In this document: positions 34,113 through 45,574 of the stretch, one piece after another
Layout of the letters: each line of letters begins with the position of its first letter
How positions within the stretch are numbered: position 1 is the stretch's first letter
NCBI RefSeq assembly: GCF_008831285.2
Contig: NC_045139.1
Coordinates: 9,458,204 to 9,522,203 of the forward strand
Direction of reading: 5' to 3'
DNA from: Nymphaea colorata
Lineage: Eukaryota > Streptophyta > Magnoliopsida > Nymphaeales > Nymphaeaceae
DNA length: 64,000 nucleotides
The notes under the pieces: model-generated
Told to the model about the DNA's origin: nothing
What the model saw: only the letters and a program-made list of their open reading frames with translations
Databases searched by the model: none
Translations under genes and position numbers: made by a program

Positions 34113-34740
34113 CAATTACTAACTATTCTTGTTTTAGCTAACAAAGGTTTCCATTTTTAATAAATAATTGTTCAACTATTTGTAACACATTTTTTTTTAC
34201 TAAAACATAATTAGAAAACTTTCCACTGGGTAGGCGTCAAGCATTTGTAACTTTTTGTTTTCATTGTTATAGTTAATTAGAATAATATTTTTTGTTGATA
34301 GTACCCAAATTTTAGTAACGAATAGCTTTTGCCTTACTATTGGATTTAGTGTCGCATGGTACTAGGTTTTGCATGTAAGTAGGACACAAGTTTGGCTTTC
34401 ATTGGAAAAATTATAAATACAACGAAATGGGATACAAAAGAAAGGCAGATATTGTGCATGCCAATAGGATCTAGTTCTTCTCCCAGATGGCCTCATCTAA
34501 GACCTTTGGTCCAAACAAAGAATCCAATTGAGCTAGGCCTTGTAAAGTCCTACAGGCTGTGATTTGACCACCTTACGGGTTGTGATTTTGATCCATTTGC
34601 CAATTGTGTTCTTTTTAGTTATAAGGAATACAAATCTGGGTAAGGTCTGATGGAGCAAGGGGCATATATGTGGGAACATTCCTACTTTAGGTTTTGAAAT
34701 ACTTTTTGATGTATTGTGTGTGTCTGTGTCTATATATCTA

Positions 34741-34787
<47 letters not shown>

Positions 34788-34849
34788 CAAGCATCTCGAT
34801 TTACTGTTAGGCATGTGCAGGCGATCAAAACACTGATCAAGGAGTCAAG
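34113..34849. repeat. Fragment of the RING unit with a (TA)n run
   Basis: 34370-34720 matches 42140-42430, the 5' flank of copy 3 (shared GAATCCAATTGAGCTAGGCC). (TA)n at 34747-34786. No gene. Confidence 0.65.
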
Positions 34850-34979
34850 TGGAGCAGGTTTATATCAGCGGCAGTAAAGAACCAAAAAGCTTATTCTGGA
34901 CGAGACAAGGATGATAATGGAATAAAGAAATCATTTGATGTGTCTAAGTTGTCTAGTTCTTCTCATGATTTATGGCATT

Positions 34980-35850
34980 TTAGTTTGGGTTAACTTTCAG
35001 ACTTGAATAAATTACAGACTAGTAAACTTATTGATTCCACTGGTTCATATCATTTGAATTGTTGTTCTACTTGTGTTCTTGGCAAAATGCGAAGATTACC
35101 TTTCACTAAAGCTGAATTTCATGCCTCAAAACCACTGGAATTGCTTCATGCAGATGTATGGAGACCAACTTCATGTTTATCAAGAGATGTGTACAAATAT
35201 TATTTATTGATTGTGGATGATTTTACTCATTTCTTTTGGATATTTTCTCTTGTGAAGAAATCACACATTTCTTTGTTTTCAATCCTTTCAAAAAATTGTT
35301 GAAAGACAACTTGATGACAAAATCAAAATTTTTCTCAATGACTTATGAGGAGAATTCACAAGCAGAGAATTTTCCAACTACCTTGAAAATCAAGGGATTA
35401 GTTAATAGCTTCTATGTCCCTACACATACCAACAAAATGGGATAGTTGAAAGAAAACATTGACATTTAGTATAAATGTGTCTATGTGTGCTTACTTATGC
35501 ATCCATGCCGAGCAGATTCTGGTATGATGCCTTCAAAATGACAATTCATATTATTGATTAGCTCCTGGGAAGTGAATTTCAAAATAAAGCCCCTTATGAA
35601 ATGATCTTTGGAAAGAGCTCCAAGTATGACTATATGAAGACTTTTGGCTGCACTATTTATACTCATCTGGAACCCCAACGAACAAATAAGTTATCTCCTA
35701 GGGCTTAATCATGTATTTTTCTTGGATCTAGTACCTGCCACAAAGGATATATTTGCTATAATCCTATTGTTATTTCCAGGCAGGTGATTTTTGATGAATC
35801 CTCTTTCATGTACTCTAGATGTCGTGCGCCTTTCACAGTACATGAAATTT
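34980..35850 (+). pseudogene. Copia 2 integrase region
   Basis: The pre-integrase motif HDLWHFSLG (about 34970) and the CSTCVLGKMRRLPF zinc segment (about 35065) precede the integrase core with LLHADVW and YYLLIVDDF (about 35140-35225). QNGIVERKH (about 35440) carries the catalytic Glu. The region with the second Asp is degenerate. There are stops or frame changes at about 34990, 35300 and 35463. The later motif FGCTIYTHLEP and a frame with VIFDESSFMYS (about 35785) complete the integrase end. Confidence 0.8.
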
Positions 35851-36149
35851 CCAAATGGATTAATGTTAGTCAAGTGTTATCCAACCCTGTTCTAGACCAA
35901 ATAGCAGACAAAACTATACTAGAACATGTCCTTCTACATGGGCCTTTATATAATCTGAATATTAACCAGCTTGGTCATCTAAGCTCCACCAATGAATCCA
36001 TTGATTTAGTTTAGTGGGACACACATACCGATTGAGAATGAACTTGTGACAACAACACATGAACCGTCTCTTGATCAGTCACCATCTCATCTGCAGCCTC
36101 CTCTTAGATCTCATCCTATGGTGACCAGTCTCAAGAAGGAACACGTCGA

Positions 36150-37200
36150 CCCCATATCTACTTCACTCAAACTATGATAGATGAAGCTGAGCCCACATGC
36201 TTAGAGGAAGCTCACGAAGTTCTTAAATGGATGCAGGCCATGAAAGAGGAGATTGAAGCTATTGAAGCTATCCACAAAAAAATGACTTAGGAACTAGTCC
36301 CGTTTGATCCAAAACAAAATATAATTGGATACAAATGAATTTATAAGATCAAAAAGGCATCCTGATGGAAGCATCGCTAGATACAAAGCTTGTCTTATTG
36401 CTAAGGGATATAGCCAACAAGAAGGAATTGACTACTTCAACCTATTCAGTACAGTTATTAAACCAACCACTATCAGACTTGTTTTTAATATTGCTCACAG
36501 TCATGGATGGCACATTAATCAGTTGGACATAAATAATGCTTTCTTGCATGGACTACTAAGGGAAGAAGTGTATATCAGTCAACCACCTGGGTTTGAAAAT
36601 ATGCATCATGTTCACCATGTCTGTAGACTTTGAAAAGCAATGTATGGCATAAATTAAGCTCTTCGTGCATGGTTTGATAGTTTAAAATATTATTTAGAGA
36701 CAAATGAATTTTTCGAATCCAAGTCAGGTTCCTTGTTTTCATACGATGTAGGGGATCTTCTATTATCTACTAGTTGATATATATGGATCATACTTACAAG
36801 AAGCTCAATTCATGAAGTACATTCTTTTATATATGAAACAGTAGCAAATTTTGCATTAAGGATTTAGGCACTCTTCATTATTTTCTTGGAATTAAAGTGA
36901 TTACTTCTTTGTCAATAAAAATATATCCAAGGTATACTACAACGTGCTAACATGGTACTTGCTAAATTAGTGGTAACTCTTGCTATGCCTAATCTGAACT
37001 TATCCAAGCACGTAGGGGAGATGTTACCAGATGGCAAACTATATCAAAGCATTGTAGGGGCCCTGCAATATCTTACTCTTACTTGTCCAGACATTTCTTT
37101 CGCTGTTACTAATGCATATCAATTTATGCATGCTCCTATTGATCTTCATTGGAATCATGTCAAATGCATTCTTAGATACCTAGAAGGCACCATAACATAG
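36150..37200 (+). pseudogene. Copia 2 reverse transcriptase
   Basis: EPTCLEEAHEVLKWMQAMKE (about 36190), RYKACLIAKGYSQQEGIDYF (about 36376), INQLDINNAFLHGLLREEVY (about 36515) and MYGIN (about 36640) give the fingers and first catalytic Asp. The YVDD box is not recognisable: the frame is destroyed between about 36740 and 36880. It resumes with SIVGALQYLTLTCPDISFAV (about 37050) and ends at LRYLEGTIT, 37200. Not functional. Confidence 0.85.
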
Positions 37201-37689
37201 TGAATTTGGGTTTGTTCACTATCATGGGATTTGTTTGTTCATTTGGGTTTGTTTTCAGGTTCTTACCCTAGCCATTTGTTCTTCCGCTCGATACTATAGA
37301 AAGAAGGATAGATTGGACCTACTTCCCAGCTTTTGCCTTCATCCAAAAAGACAAGCTAAGCTTGTTTTTCTCTGGCTGGTTAAGAGTGATATGAAGATTC
37401 CACTTTTGATAAACACTTTTCACCATTTGCCTGACATGACATGACATGGCCTTCAGGATCAAGAACCATTGAAAATTGAATTCATCTAGCAAACCTTGAT
37501 TCGGCAAGAGCTTGACCAGTTCCCTTAAAAAAACAACTTTGAATGCTTGAAGACGAGAACTCGTCAAGGAAACCAGAACATAGTGAATTTTGTCTGAATA
37601 AAGCATCGGAACGCAAAATGCAGTCCATGATGCAAATCGGAGAATTGGTTCTAGCAAGCTTTGAAAAGGAAGATACCTGAAGGACCACC
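37201..37689. other. Junction between Copia 2 and the LINE
   Basis: No clear domain on either strand. The reverse-strand frame at 37319-37657 may be the end of the LINE ORF, but I cannot show it. Confidence 0.35.
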
Positions 37690-38690
37690 TGATATCAAAC
37701 TAGGAGGGAGTACCTTCCTTCAAGGTCACCCTTGAGTACCCTAAGCCAATGCCGATTTTAGAGAAAATCCTTATACTGTCAGTGTTGTTGCGTATCCCCT
37801 CAAGGCGTTTACTAAGCATTTTAATTTCGATGAAAAATTGATCTCCAGTATTATAATAGCCCTTCAATGCGCCCCAGGTCAGTCTCCCTACCACATATGG
37901 CAAATCCCACACTCAATTCAGTCCGAACTTTCAGAGAGATGATGTGAATGGCGAGATCAAAACTTACTTCGAAAGGCCAAGGGTTGGCGAGGATTTCTTG
38001 GTTAATCTAAAGATCCGCTTCTTTATGAGATTCCTTCCAGTCAATACATAGGATCGACTACACTCTGCTTCATTCCTCAAATTCCAAATCTACCATATGA
38101 AGATAGGGAATACTGACTTCCAAGAGCAATCTAACCATCCTCTCTTAAAGGATGACGCTTCCCATTTATTAAATTCAGACACTGACAGATGGGGGGTTCT
38201 TCTTCTCTCGAACTTCTTGATTATAATCTGCCATAAGTTGAAAGCAAGGCTACATGTGAAAAATAAGTGGCATGAATCTGCTTCTTGTTTACGGCAGAGA
38301 ACACACCTGTTAGGAAGCTGGTAGACAAGCCTACGCAGTCTCTCCAGGGTAGGGAGGCGATTTTCACAGGACAAAAACAGCGCCCCTTTATTTGTAGCAA
38401 GGATGGGGAGGGGAATTCCAAAGCCATTCTCTCCAGAGCTGAAGGGGGTGAGACGACCTAATGAAATTCCAAACATCCTTCCAACATAAACTAGATATCT
38501 CTTTATTATTCCATATGAGGAGTTCTGGATTCCCCTCATCTAGAGGCCTGCAACTTTGAAGTTTGGTAGTAATATACCGGAGTAAGGAGGCATTCCAGTT
38601 CATGATCATAGACATCAGCAATATTACGCATATTACTTTGATCATTAGAAAGTGCTTGTGCAAGATCTTCCACGTTCACATCTAGTCATT
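37690..38690 (-). pseudogene. LINE (L1-type) ORF2, 3' end with RT zinc-binding domain
   Basis: The reverse-strand frame from 38539 to 38090 holds the zf-RVT domain typical of plant L1-type elements and their relatives: ERLRRLVYQLPNRCVLC, then C-X2-C-X8-H-X4-C with Cys79, Cys82, His91 and Cys96 at about 38305-38252, then NLW. Just upstream in another frame (about 38560-38450) is the matching LIWNNKEISSLCWKDVWNFI stretch. Downstream, FPIFIW and a WNLRNEAE-like tail follow after a stop at 38090. The polymerase domain itself is missing, as in a broken LINE copy. The left end is not resolved and I find no poly-A tail or target duplication. The right end is near 38690. Confidence 0.75.
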
Positions 38691-38900
38691 CCACCTGAGT
38701 AACCACCGATTTAAGTAAGCAAAGGCTACCGACTATTTATAAACACACCGGCTCAATGTTTGAGAAATATTTACCACAATTGTTTGATTTTATAGAACAA
38801 TTCAAAAACACATGCTTCACGAATATTGATGTTAATTAAGTTCGTTCACAGATATCAAATGTATGTGCCACAAGAATGTATGCTATTTATCCATGAGAGC
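38691..38900. other. Short AT-rich stretch
   Basis: Nothing recognised. Confidence 0.4.
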
Positions 38901-39148
38901 TTTATAGGTACTAGCCCATTCTAAAGCTGCAATATCATTTGAAAATAGCCCATTCTAAAGCTGCAATATCATTTGAAAACAAACTCACAAATATATTGTC
39001 TAATTGAATATATAACCCAAAATCTCCAAGCCAAGTTTCACGAGACAAACATGGTGGCCAGTTATCAGTCAAATCACAATTATGTTGCCTCAGGTCGAGA
39101 CAAATATGGTGGCCAGTTATCAGTCAAATCACAACTATGTTGCCTCAG
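38901..39148. repeat. CDS-less RING unit, 3' flank part, with two local duplications
   Basis: It matches the 3' flank of copy 3. CATTCTAAAGCTGCAATATC occurs twice (about 38919 and 38951), and a block of about 55 bp with GGTGGCCAGTTATCAGTCAA occurs twice (about 39040-39092, 39096-39147). The RING coding sequence that should follow is absent. Confidence 0.75.
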
Positions 39149-39500
39149 GCCTGGTCAAGGGCCGGGCCCAATAGATTATGGAGCTTTTGATTTGATTTGA
39201 CTGATAACTGGCTACCATGTTCTTGATTTGATTTATAACCTCAAACCCGACAGGGATTAAATTAAAAAATATATTTTTAAATATAAAATAATATATAAAT
39301 ATAAATTATAATAAAATACTATATTATATATTTATATATATAAATAAAAAAAATAAATATTTAAAAATTATCGGGCCCCCACCCATGCAGGCCCAATAGA
39401 TTATTGGGCCAGCCCAAAGCTTTTTTCAGTCCCGGCCCCGTCCTTAGTGGGGCTAGGTACGGGGTACCCGCCGGCAAGCTAGCCTAGTGCCCAGCCTTAC
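39149..39500. mobile_element. Possible hAT-type insertion, GC-rich ends
   Basis: The ends are rich in GGGCC/GGCCC words around an AT-rich core. GCCTCAGG and ACCTCAGG flank it, a possible 8-bp duplication with one change, and the unit continues on either side. Confidence 0.45.
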
Positions 39501-40779
39501 CTCACCTCAGGTCAGATATATCTATAGTTTTTGGCCAATATAACTAATATTTAGTTTATTAGAGTCTCAATAGGCAAATGGAGATATATTTGACATTGTT
39601 AACGAGCTTAGTCAATTTGGCCCCATGAGGAAGGAGAAAAAAATCTTTTGAGAAATATCTGGTGCATCAAAGCAGATTGCAAGAAATTTTGATCTGGTGG
39701 CCTTCTCAAAACGCTAGTTTCATTTTTTTTTGTCCTTTCAAGGGCATTTTTGTCATTTTAACTTCCTCAAACAATAGGGTCAAACCAACTCATGAGTTGT
39801 GCGTAGCCATTTTTTGCAAAGTATCAAGGGACCGTTAATGAAATTAAAAAGATGTCGCTAAGTTTAAGAATGATGATTCATTCGTCCCCTCACTGACCAA
39901 GCTTATGCACCGCTGCACCATGCACGTGATGATTGACGTGGTATTCATTCGTCCCCCCCCCACTGACCAAGCAGAGTATATTCACTGGCTTATGCACCGC
40001 TGCACCATGCACTGAGGCCTGTGCACGGTGCACCCTGGTGCACAAAGCCACCTCTTGTTGATAGGATGGCCTCTGACCGAGTAGGGGAGAAAAGACTTCA
40101 ACCATTCAGTTGTCTGAACGTGTCTTTGTGGATACGTGATTCGGTCCTACTGAATAACTGGTGTCGGACTTGCAGGGTGGTGATGGGAATTTCCTTGAGT
40201 ATGTAATAAATTTGAGGATCCCTTTTGTTTCCTTTTTTCTTCTTTTCTTATGTTTCTAGGTCGAATTAATGTGGAAAGGCTACTATTTAATTTTACTGTT
40301 TATTAGTTTTATGATGGTCAGTCTTAAAAGGGTAAAAACAAATGATACTGTTAAAACAATAAGAACCACGAGAAGATGTATGACATCTGAAACTAACACA
40401 TTTCGCCATTGATGCATTCAAAGAATTATGCATTCTCCGGACTATCCTTGCCCATGTATGGATCAAATTATGAGATTTAAGCATAAAACGCGGGAATACA
40501 GTCGCAACCAAAATGGAAACAATTTTCTGAATTTTGCACGCAAATGACTAATCTTATCTAGCATTTTGAACAATCATATATAAAAAGTCCAGATCTTCTA
40601 ATTCGAAATATAAAATGTAAGTGACACAAAAGAGTATGCTAACCTACCATCCTAAACCTGCAATATCATTTGAAAACAAAAGCAACAACTATATTTTTCT
40701 TCTTGATCAATCCAAATCCATAGCCCAAAAACTCCAAGCCAAGTTGCACAAAGCAAACACGGGGGCTCACGGCTGTCTG
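39501..40779. repeat. 5' flank of the CDS-less unit, then left flank of copy 3
   Basis: 39501-39700 is the unit's gene-upstream block (TCTCAATAGGCAAATGGAGA). 39720-40200 carries the TTTTTGTCATTT block, a CACTGACCAAGC segment repeated at 39891 and 39961, and the GATGGGAATTTCCTTGA block at 40184. 40200-40779 is the 3' flank of copy 3. No gene. Confidence 0.6.
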
Positions 40780-41406
40780 TCAAAATGTAATTGGGCCACC
40801 AACGATGGGAGCCAGGTCGGCTCGGCAGATTGGGCAGGTGTATGTTCCACGGTACAACCACTGGAAAAGACATAAGCGATGAAAAGTATGGTGACATGTG
40901 GTTACGGCGATGTCACCGGGCAAGCTGAACTCGCTGTGGCATATGGCACAGTTATCATCGTCAAGGCGCTCGACGAGCCGATTGTAGCCATGTTCGCCAC
41001 TGGGTTCATCAGCCTCTTCATTCCTTATCTCTATCGTACATTCTACATGGATCTCCAGTAAGATTGTCCGAAGAGATTGGATGTTGTTCCTGATTGATAG
41101 GACCTTGTCCCTAATGGTAGTGGCAACCTCAGATTTCGCATCCTCTGCTGCCTGTGGATCCATATCCATGTCGTCATGGAGTGTCCGATAGGCCAGTTGC
41201 TTGATACTATCCAAGTCATTAACTTGTGAGGAATAAATGGTGATGGTCTTCTGCTCATAGCAGCATTGGCTCTTTTTCACCCTACCATCTGCGCCAAGGA
41301 CCATGAGTGTATCTTTGAGGAAGAACCCTATCTTTATTTGGTTCCCCCTCCCTTGGGGAGGCTGTGTTCCAACAATGGAGCCCCTCACCTCGATGTCAAT
41401 ATCCAT
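40780..41406 (-). CDS. RING-H2 finger protein, copy 3, intact
   Basis: A 208-codon intronless gene. Residues 1-140 form a region of unknown fold with the family blocks QIKIGFFLKDTL, KSQCCYEQKT and LHDDMDMDPQAAEDAKSEV. The C-terminal RING-H2 has all ligands: Cys153, Cys156, Cys171, His173, His176, Cys179, Cys191 and Cys194, with Trp183 at the usual E2-contact position. RING-H2 proteins of this kind are generally E3 ubiquitin ligases; the substrate is unknown. No signal peptide or membrane helix is evident, so it is probably soluble. A longer frame starts at 41463, but I prefer the ATG at 41406 because it aligns with the start of copy 5 and the extra 19 residues have no counterpart there. The protein is roughly half identical to copy 5. 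The stop is TGA at 40780-40782. Confidence 0.82.
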   Translation of the reverse strand: MDIDIEVRGSIVGTQPPQGRGNQIKIGFFLKDTLMVLGADGRVKKSQCCYEQKTITIYSSQVNDLDSIKQLAYRTLHDDMDMDPQAAEDAKSEVATTIRDKVLSIRNNIQSLRTILLEIHVECTIEIRNEEADEPSGEHGYNRLVERLDDDNCAICHSEFSLPGDIAVTTCHHTFHRLCLFQWLYRGTYTCPICRADLAPIVGGPITF

Positions 41407-41499
41407 CTCACTCTTCCTTCCCAGGCTAAGTGCTCTGGAGACAAGAAATGTTTGGTGGAACAAGCGTTTAGGTTTTTTTTCTTCTTCTTTGGAGTGGAG

Positions 41500-41660
41500 G
41501 AATTGGGTTCCCTCAGGTCAGATAGATATAGTGTTAGGCAATTATGACTAATAATTACAGAATCATGGTCTCAATAAGCAAATGGAGATGTATATTACAT
41601 TTTTACTCGGCTTGCCAATTTGCACAGTAATTTTAGATGAAAAGAACATATATGGGTGTG
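41500..41660 (-). promoter_or_regulatory. Conserved upstream block of copy 3
   Basis: CCCTCAGGTCAGATAGATATAG and the following CATTTTTACTC...GCCAATTTGCAC block recur upstream of copies 1, 2, 4, 5 and 7 and in CDS-less units. On the reverse strand CTATATCTATC (about 41522-41532), 116-126 bp before the ATG, could be a TATA box. That role is inferred from position only. Confidence 0.35.
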
Positions 41661-42468
41661 CTTTAGATAATAGTCACAAAAAAAATTAAGTTTTTTTTCA
41701 AAAAAATACATATAAAAGTCGAGAAATAAGCCAGCAGTTAAAAACTTAAAAAGAACAAGTTTTTTTAAAATACCAAAAAACACGTTTTTTTCTTTTTTTC
41801 CATTTTAAATGTTGTTTTTTTTTACCTTTTTATGCTAAACTGTTTGTTTATATTTTTTATTTTTTATTTATTGCTTATTTACTTTTTTTATGTTTACGTT
41901 ATTAGCTTTTACATATATTAAGATTTTCCCTACTTTTTAGGATTGTTGTGAAGTTTTAAAAAATTTACTATATTTTCTCATATTTTTCTTTTTTTCATGT
42001 TTGTCGTATTATACTCGAGAAAAATCTTGCTGCTTAAAATGCCAGAATGTTGTTTGTGCATATGGTTTAGACTCGGTTGAGAAGGTTGATCAAGTCCAAA
42101 ATTCCAAATACGTGCAGTCAGATTCTTTGCACGTAAGCTGCATTCAAGTTTGGTTTTCAGTGGAGAAATTGTATAACCAAAAGGGATACAAAGAAAAGTA
42201 GATATTGTGCACGCCTACTGGTTTTAGTTCTTGTCCAAGACCATGGTTTCAAGCAAACAATCCAATTGAGCTAGGCCTAGTAAAGCAGGGCTTGATAATG
42301 CGCAGATTTAGACCATCTTACTGGTTGTGATTTTGATCCATATGTCAATTCTGGGTCAGGTCTGGTGAAGCAAGGGGCATATTTGGGATCTTTCTTGCTT
42401 TAGGTTTTGAAAAGGTTTCAGAGGTGTATATATATATAAGGTTGTTGTCAATCGCTTATTTCGCCGGC

Positions 42469-42514
<46 letters not shown>

Positions 42515-42600
42515 GAGAAAGCTGCGCGGATATGGATTTAGTAGATTGAATCTGGGCTTTGGGCTCCATGGTCGTGCCACCTTAGCTCTGCTCAATACTC
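41661..42600. repeat. Distal 5' flank of copy 3, with (TA)n
   Basis: Long T-rich tracts, then 42040-42430 matching 34370-34720 and 45870-46060. (TA)n at 42474-42510. No gene. Confidence 0.65.
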
Positions 42601-43990
42601 AATGCATAGCCTTAGTAAGTGGGTACTAACGAAAAAGGAACACGTGAGTGAAGACAGTCTTCTGGATAAAACGGAAAAACAATAGTTTTTTTTGTTCTCA
42701 TTTTGATGTTATTGGAGAGTTTGTCACATTTTTTTTGGCATTTTGTTCGTTTCAACCACCCAAACACGTGACTATCATTTCAAGCACCCAAACACGTGAC
42801 TAGAAATGCTTCAGTCAATCTTTAAAAGGCAGAGGTTGTTCAATGAAAACAACAATTGATTACGTCATTTTTGTGTTTTTTCTCCAATGTTTAACTTGGA
42901 AAATTTAGTAACTTATTTTACTTTCATTATTTTGAAAGACAAAATTATGATGGTTTTTGTGGCTGATAATTGAAAAAGCGAGAAATACTAGTTTTTCCCC
43001 TTAAATATTGATGGAAAAGGAGGGAGAAATATTTATTTCATTAATAATTTTTTTTTCTCATTTACAATGGCACAATGATTGCGAAGTATTTACAACAACT
43101 ACGCGACTTTATGCCAGTATCTCCACAACTTCATTCTCTCTCTTTACACATATATATATACCGAGTATGACGCTCAACGCCGTCCATTTATTTAATCAGA
43201 CGGCTGTCCTTTTCCCCAAAGACAACAAGAAACCCACACATATCGGAGGATCGCACGAAGCTTCATTCACTTGCTCCACCCCCTCCCCTTCTCTCCCGCC
43301 CGCCTTACTCTTCTCTGTTACCGCCAATAGCCACTGACCAGATTCTGCTGTTTTTCCCTAACAAGCTCTCTCACTCCCTCGCCTGTCAAAAACCTGTAGC
43401 CGGTCGTACATGCAACATCCGGCACATTCCAGTGAGTATTGGCATGCGGGCAGACGCCATCTGACAACCAAACGGCACCTGTTGGCAGCCAGTCGAACAC
43501 CGTCTGGTAATCGCTCTCTGACTCCCTCGCTGTTCCAGAAATCTCTTTCCCCTTTCAGAGATTAGGATCTAGCGTTCTGCCTTGTGAGCGGCCCGACAAC
43601 ATGACACTACCCAGCTTCCGCCCTCTGTGAGTTGCCGGAGGGATGACGGTGAGCAGCCGGATTCTACCAAAGGTATGAAGGCGGGAGGTTAGGACATTGA
43701 GAGGGGTTTGAGTCGGTCGAAAGGGGCTTCGATAGAGGGGGCAGGGCTGCCATTGGTCGTCAGATAGGCATCTCGCCGGCCGTCGATGCCAATGGCTGCT
43801 GGAATATGCCAGAAATTTGAAGGGGAGGGTGGAGGAGAAGGAGAGAGGGGCAGGAGCCTTGGGTCGAAGTGGCCTTCTGTCGTGTGGAGGGTTGAGCGGG
43901 AGATTTTTTTTTCAGAATAAAGGGGGTCGCCCGATTCAAACGAAACGGACGGTGCTGGGATGTGGCATCAAGGACGAACTTTGGGCATCG
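42601..43990. other. Intergenic stretch, GC-richer island at about 43160-43990
   Basis: Two CACGTG motifs lie in a small duplication at about 42766 and 42793. 43160-43990 is richer in C and G than its surroundings and has several short frames on both strands (43008-43337, 43318-43500), none with a recognisable domain. It could be the 5' end of a gene whose body lies elsewhere or a captured fragment. Confidence 0.35.
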
Positions 43991-43998
43991 TATATAAT

Positions 43999-44005
<7 letters not shown>

Positions 44006-44040
<35 letters not shown>

Positions 44041-44060
44041 ATATAATATAATATAATATA
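44006..44060. repeat. (AT)n microsatellite with ATATA units
   Basis: About 14 AT units followed by repeated ATATA pentamers. Confidence 0.9.
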
Positions 44061-44675
44061 TGTATATATATTATATTATGCGTGCACATAATATAATGAC
44101 CAAAATACCATTGATAAAATGAAATGATAAAGTTTTTAGGACGATGAAAGGGGTTTGCAAAAAAAGTTAACAGACTTCATTATCGAAAATTGCTAAAATA
44201 GCTCAATTCCTTTCCTTCTCTTGAGGAGAGAACATTTTCTTATTATTTTTATGGTTCGGTGGAAAACTCAACGCGTGAATTGGAATTATAATCTACTGAA
44301 CCTGTCTCTTTTCAAATTCAATGTAAAATAGTTGGTCTTCAGTCCACCCAAATTAATTAATGTGGTTCCCTTTCATAGGGAACGGAACAACAAAAGCATT
44401 GAATGCTCCAACTTTTCGTTGCTAATGAATAAAATACCCCTCAAGACAATAAAATTTTGAAAAGGACGGATTGTAAAAAGTAGAAAGACTAAAAGGTACA
44501 CTTCAACACTAAAAATTTCTAAAATTTTCTGAGTCATTGTTTTTAATGTCTAAAATGTTTACTTCATTCATAAAAAAATTTCAAAAAGCCGCCAGCCCTC
44601 TTCTGGTGCATACTTGTTCGGTCCTCCTCTAATTCACGTGGGTGGATCCCACAGCCAGTAGGGAACGCCATTACG
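44061..44675. other. AT-rich intergenic stretch
   Basis: No ORF of note and no repeat seen elsewhere in the window. Confidence 0.4.
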
Positions 44676-44863
44676 CCAAGGATAGATGATTGAATAGTCG
44701 TTGAAAGGAGATTTCTATGAAAGCTTCTGAGTTTAGAATATTTTTGAAAAATATCATTACGATTCGAACACCAAGGATAGATGATTAATAGCCATTGGAA
44801 GGAGATTTCTATTAAAGCTTCTGAATTTAGAATATTTTTTGAAAAATATCATTACGATTCACA
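44676..44863. repeat. Tandem duplication of about 94 bp
   Basis: Two copies, 44676-44770 and 44771-44863, each from CCAAGGATAGATGATT to ATATCATTACGATTC, with a handful of differences. Confidence 0.9.
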
Positions 44864-45574
44864 CCTTAATTACAGAGAATGTCTGCCTCAAGAGAACATG
44901 AACTGGACTTCTTTAGTCTCAACTTGCAAAGTTTGCCATTGAAGGAGGTTGGTTCTACTTCTGAAATTCCCTGAGAATGGATACTTGTATTTGCAGTGCA
45001 GTTAAAGGTTGCAGGTTATTGATTAAAAATGCTTTATTTAAATTAAAAAATGTTAATTATTGGAGGGGATAAGTTGAATAAGCTATTCTAAGGTATTTAT
45101 TTAATTTATTCATTTTGTGAACTTCGCAAACATTCATACACTAGCTAGTTTTCTTTTAAAGCAAATTTCTGAATTTCCTGACAATATGTAAAAGAGGCAT
45201 ATATATAATATATGTGCTTGAAGTAGACAAACCTATATTAATAGCCCAACATCTTAAAAGGATTTTCTTTATTCAATGGACCACTCAGAAGTGGAAGTAC
45301 AGAGGAAATTTCGGTTTTTATAAGATGGGAAGAAGAAAATAGTAAAAAGCAATAACGTTAAAAGCGGAGGTGGAGGCAGGGGCAGTGACCTTTGGCCCCC
45401 TCATATTTTAAAAATTAAAAAAATATGTATATCAATTTTAAAAATTTTAGTTAATTTTTATAAAAAATTTTGAAAAAAATTATTTTGACCCTCATTGAAA
45501 TTTTGAAAGTATAGTTCAACTCCTACAACTAAAAATTTCTTGCTTGACCCTTCCTAAAAAAGCTCTTGCATATC
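44864..45574. repeat. Unit segment, then a dispersed GGAGGTGGAGGCAGGGG repeat
   Basis: 44995-45330 matches 26880-27240. 45365-45560 begins GCGGAGGTGGAGGCAGGGGC and runs into TTTTAAAAATT-rich sequence, a style common to short interspersed plant repeats. No gene. Confidence 0.55.

Larger units (their letters stand above)
34850..37200 (+). mobile_element. Ty1/Copia retrotransposon 2, truncated at both ends
   Basis: It starts within the pre-integrase region and ends near the start of RNase H. No LTR, gag or protease is present. Both ends are cut into other repeats. Confidence 0.85.

Noticed and set aside
40780-41463. Longer N terminus of copy 3 starting at 41463
   Set aside because: The extra 19 residues have no counterpart in copies 4, 5 or 7, whose starts align with the ATG at 41406.
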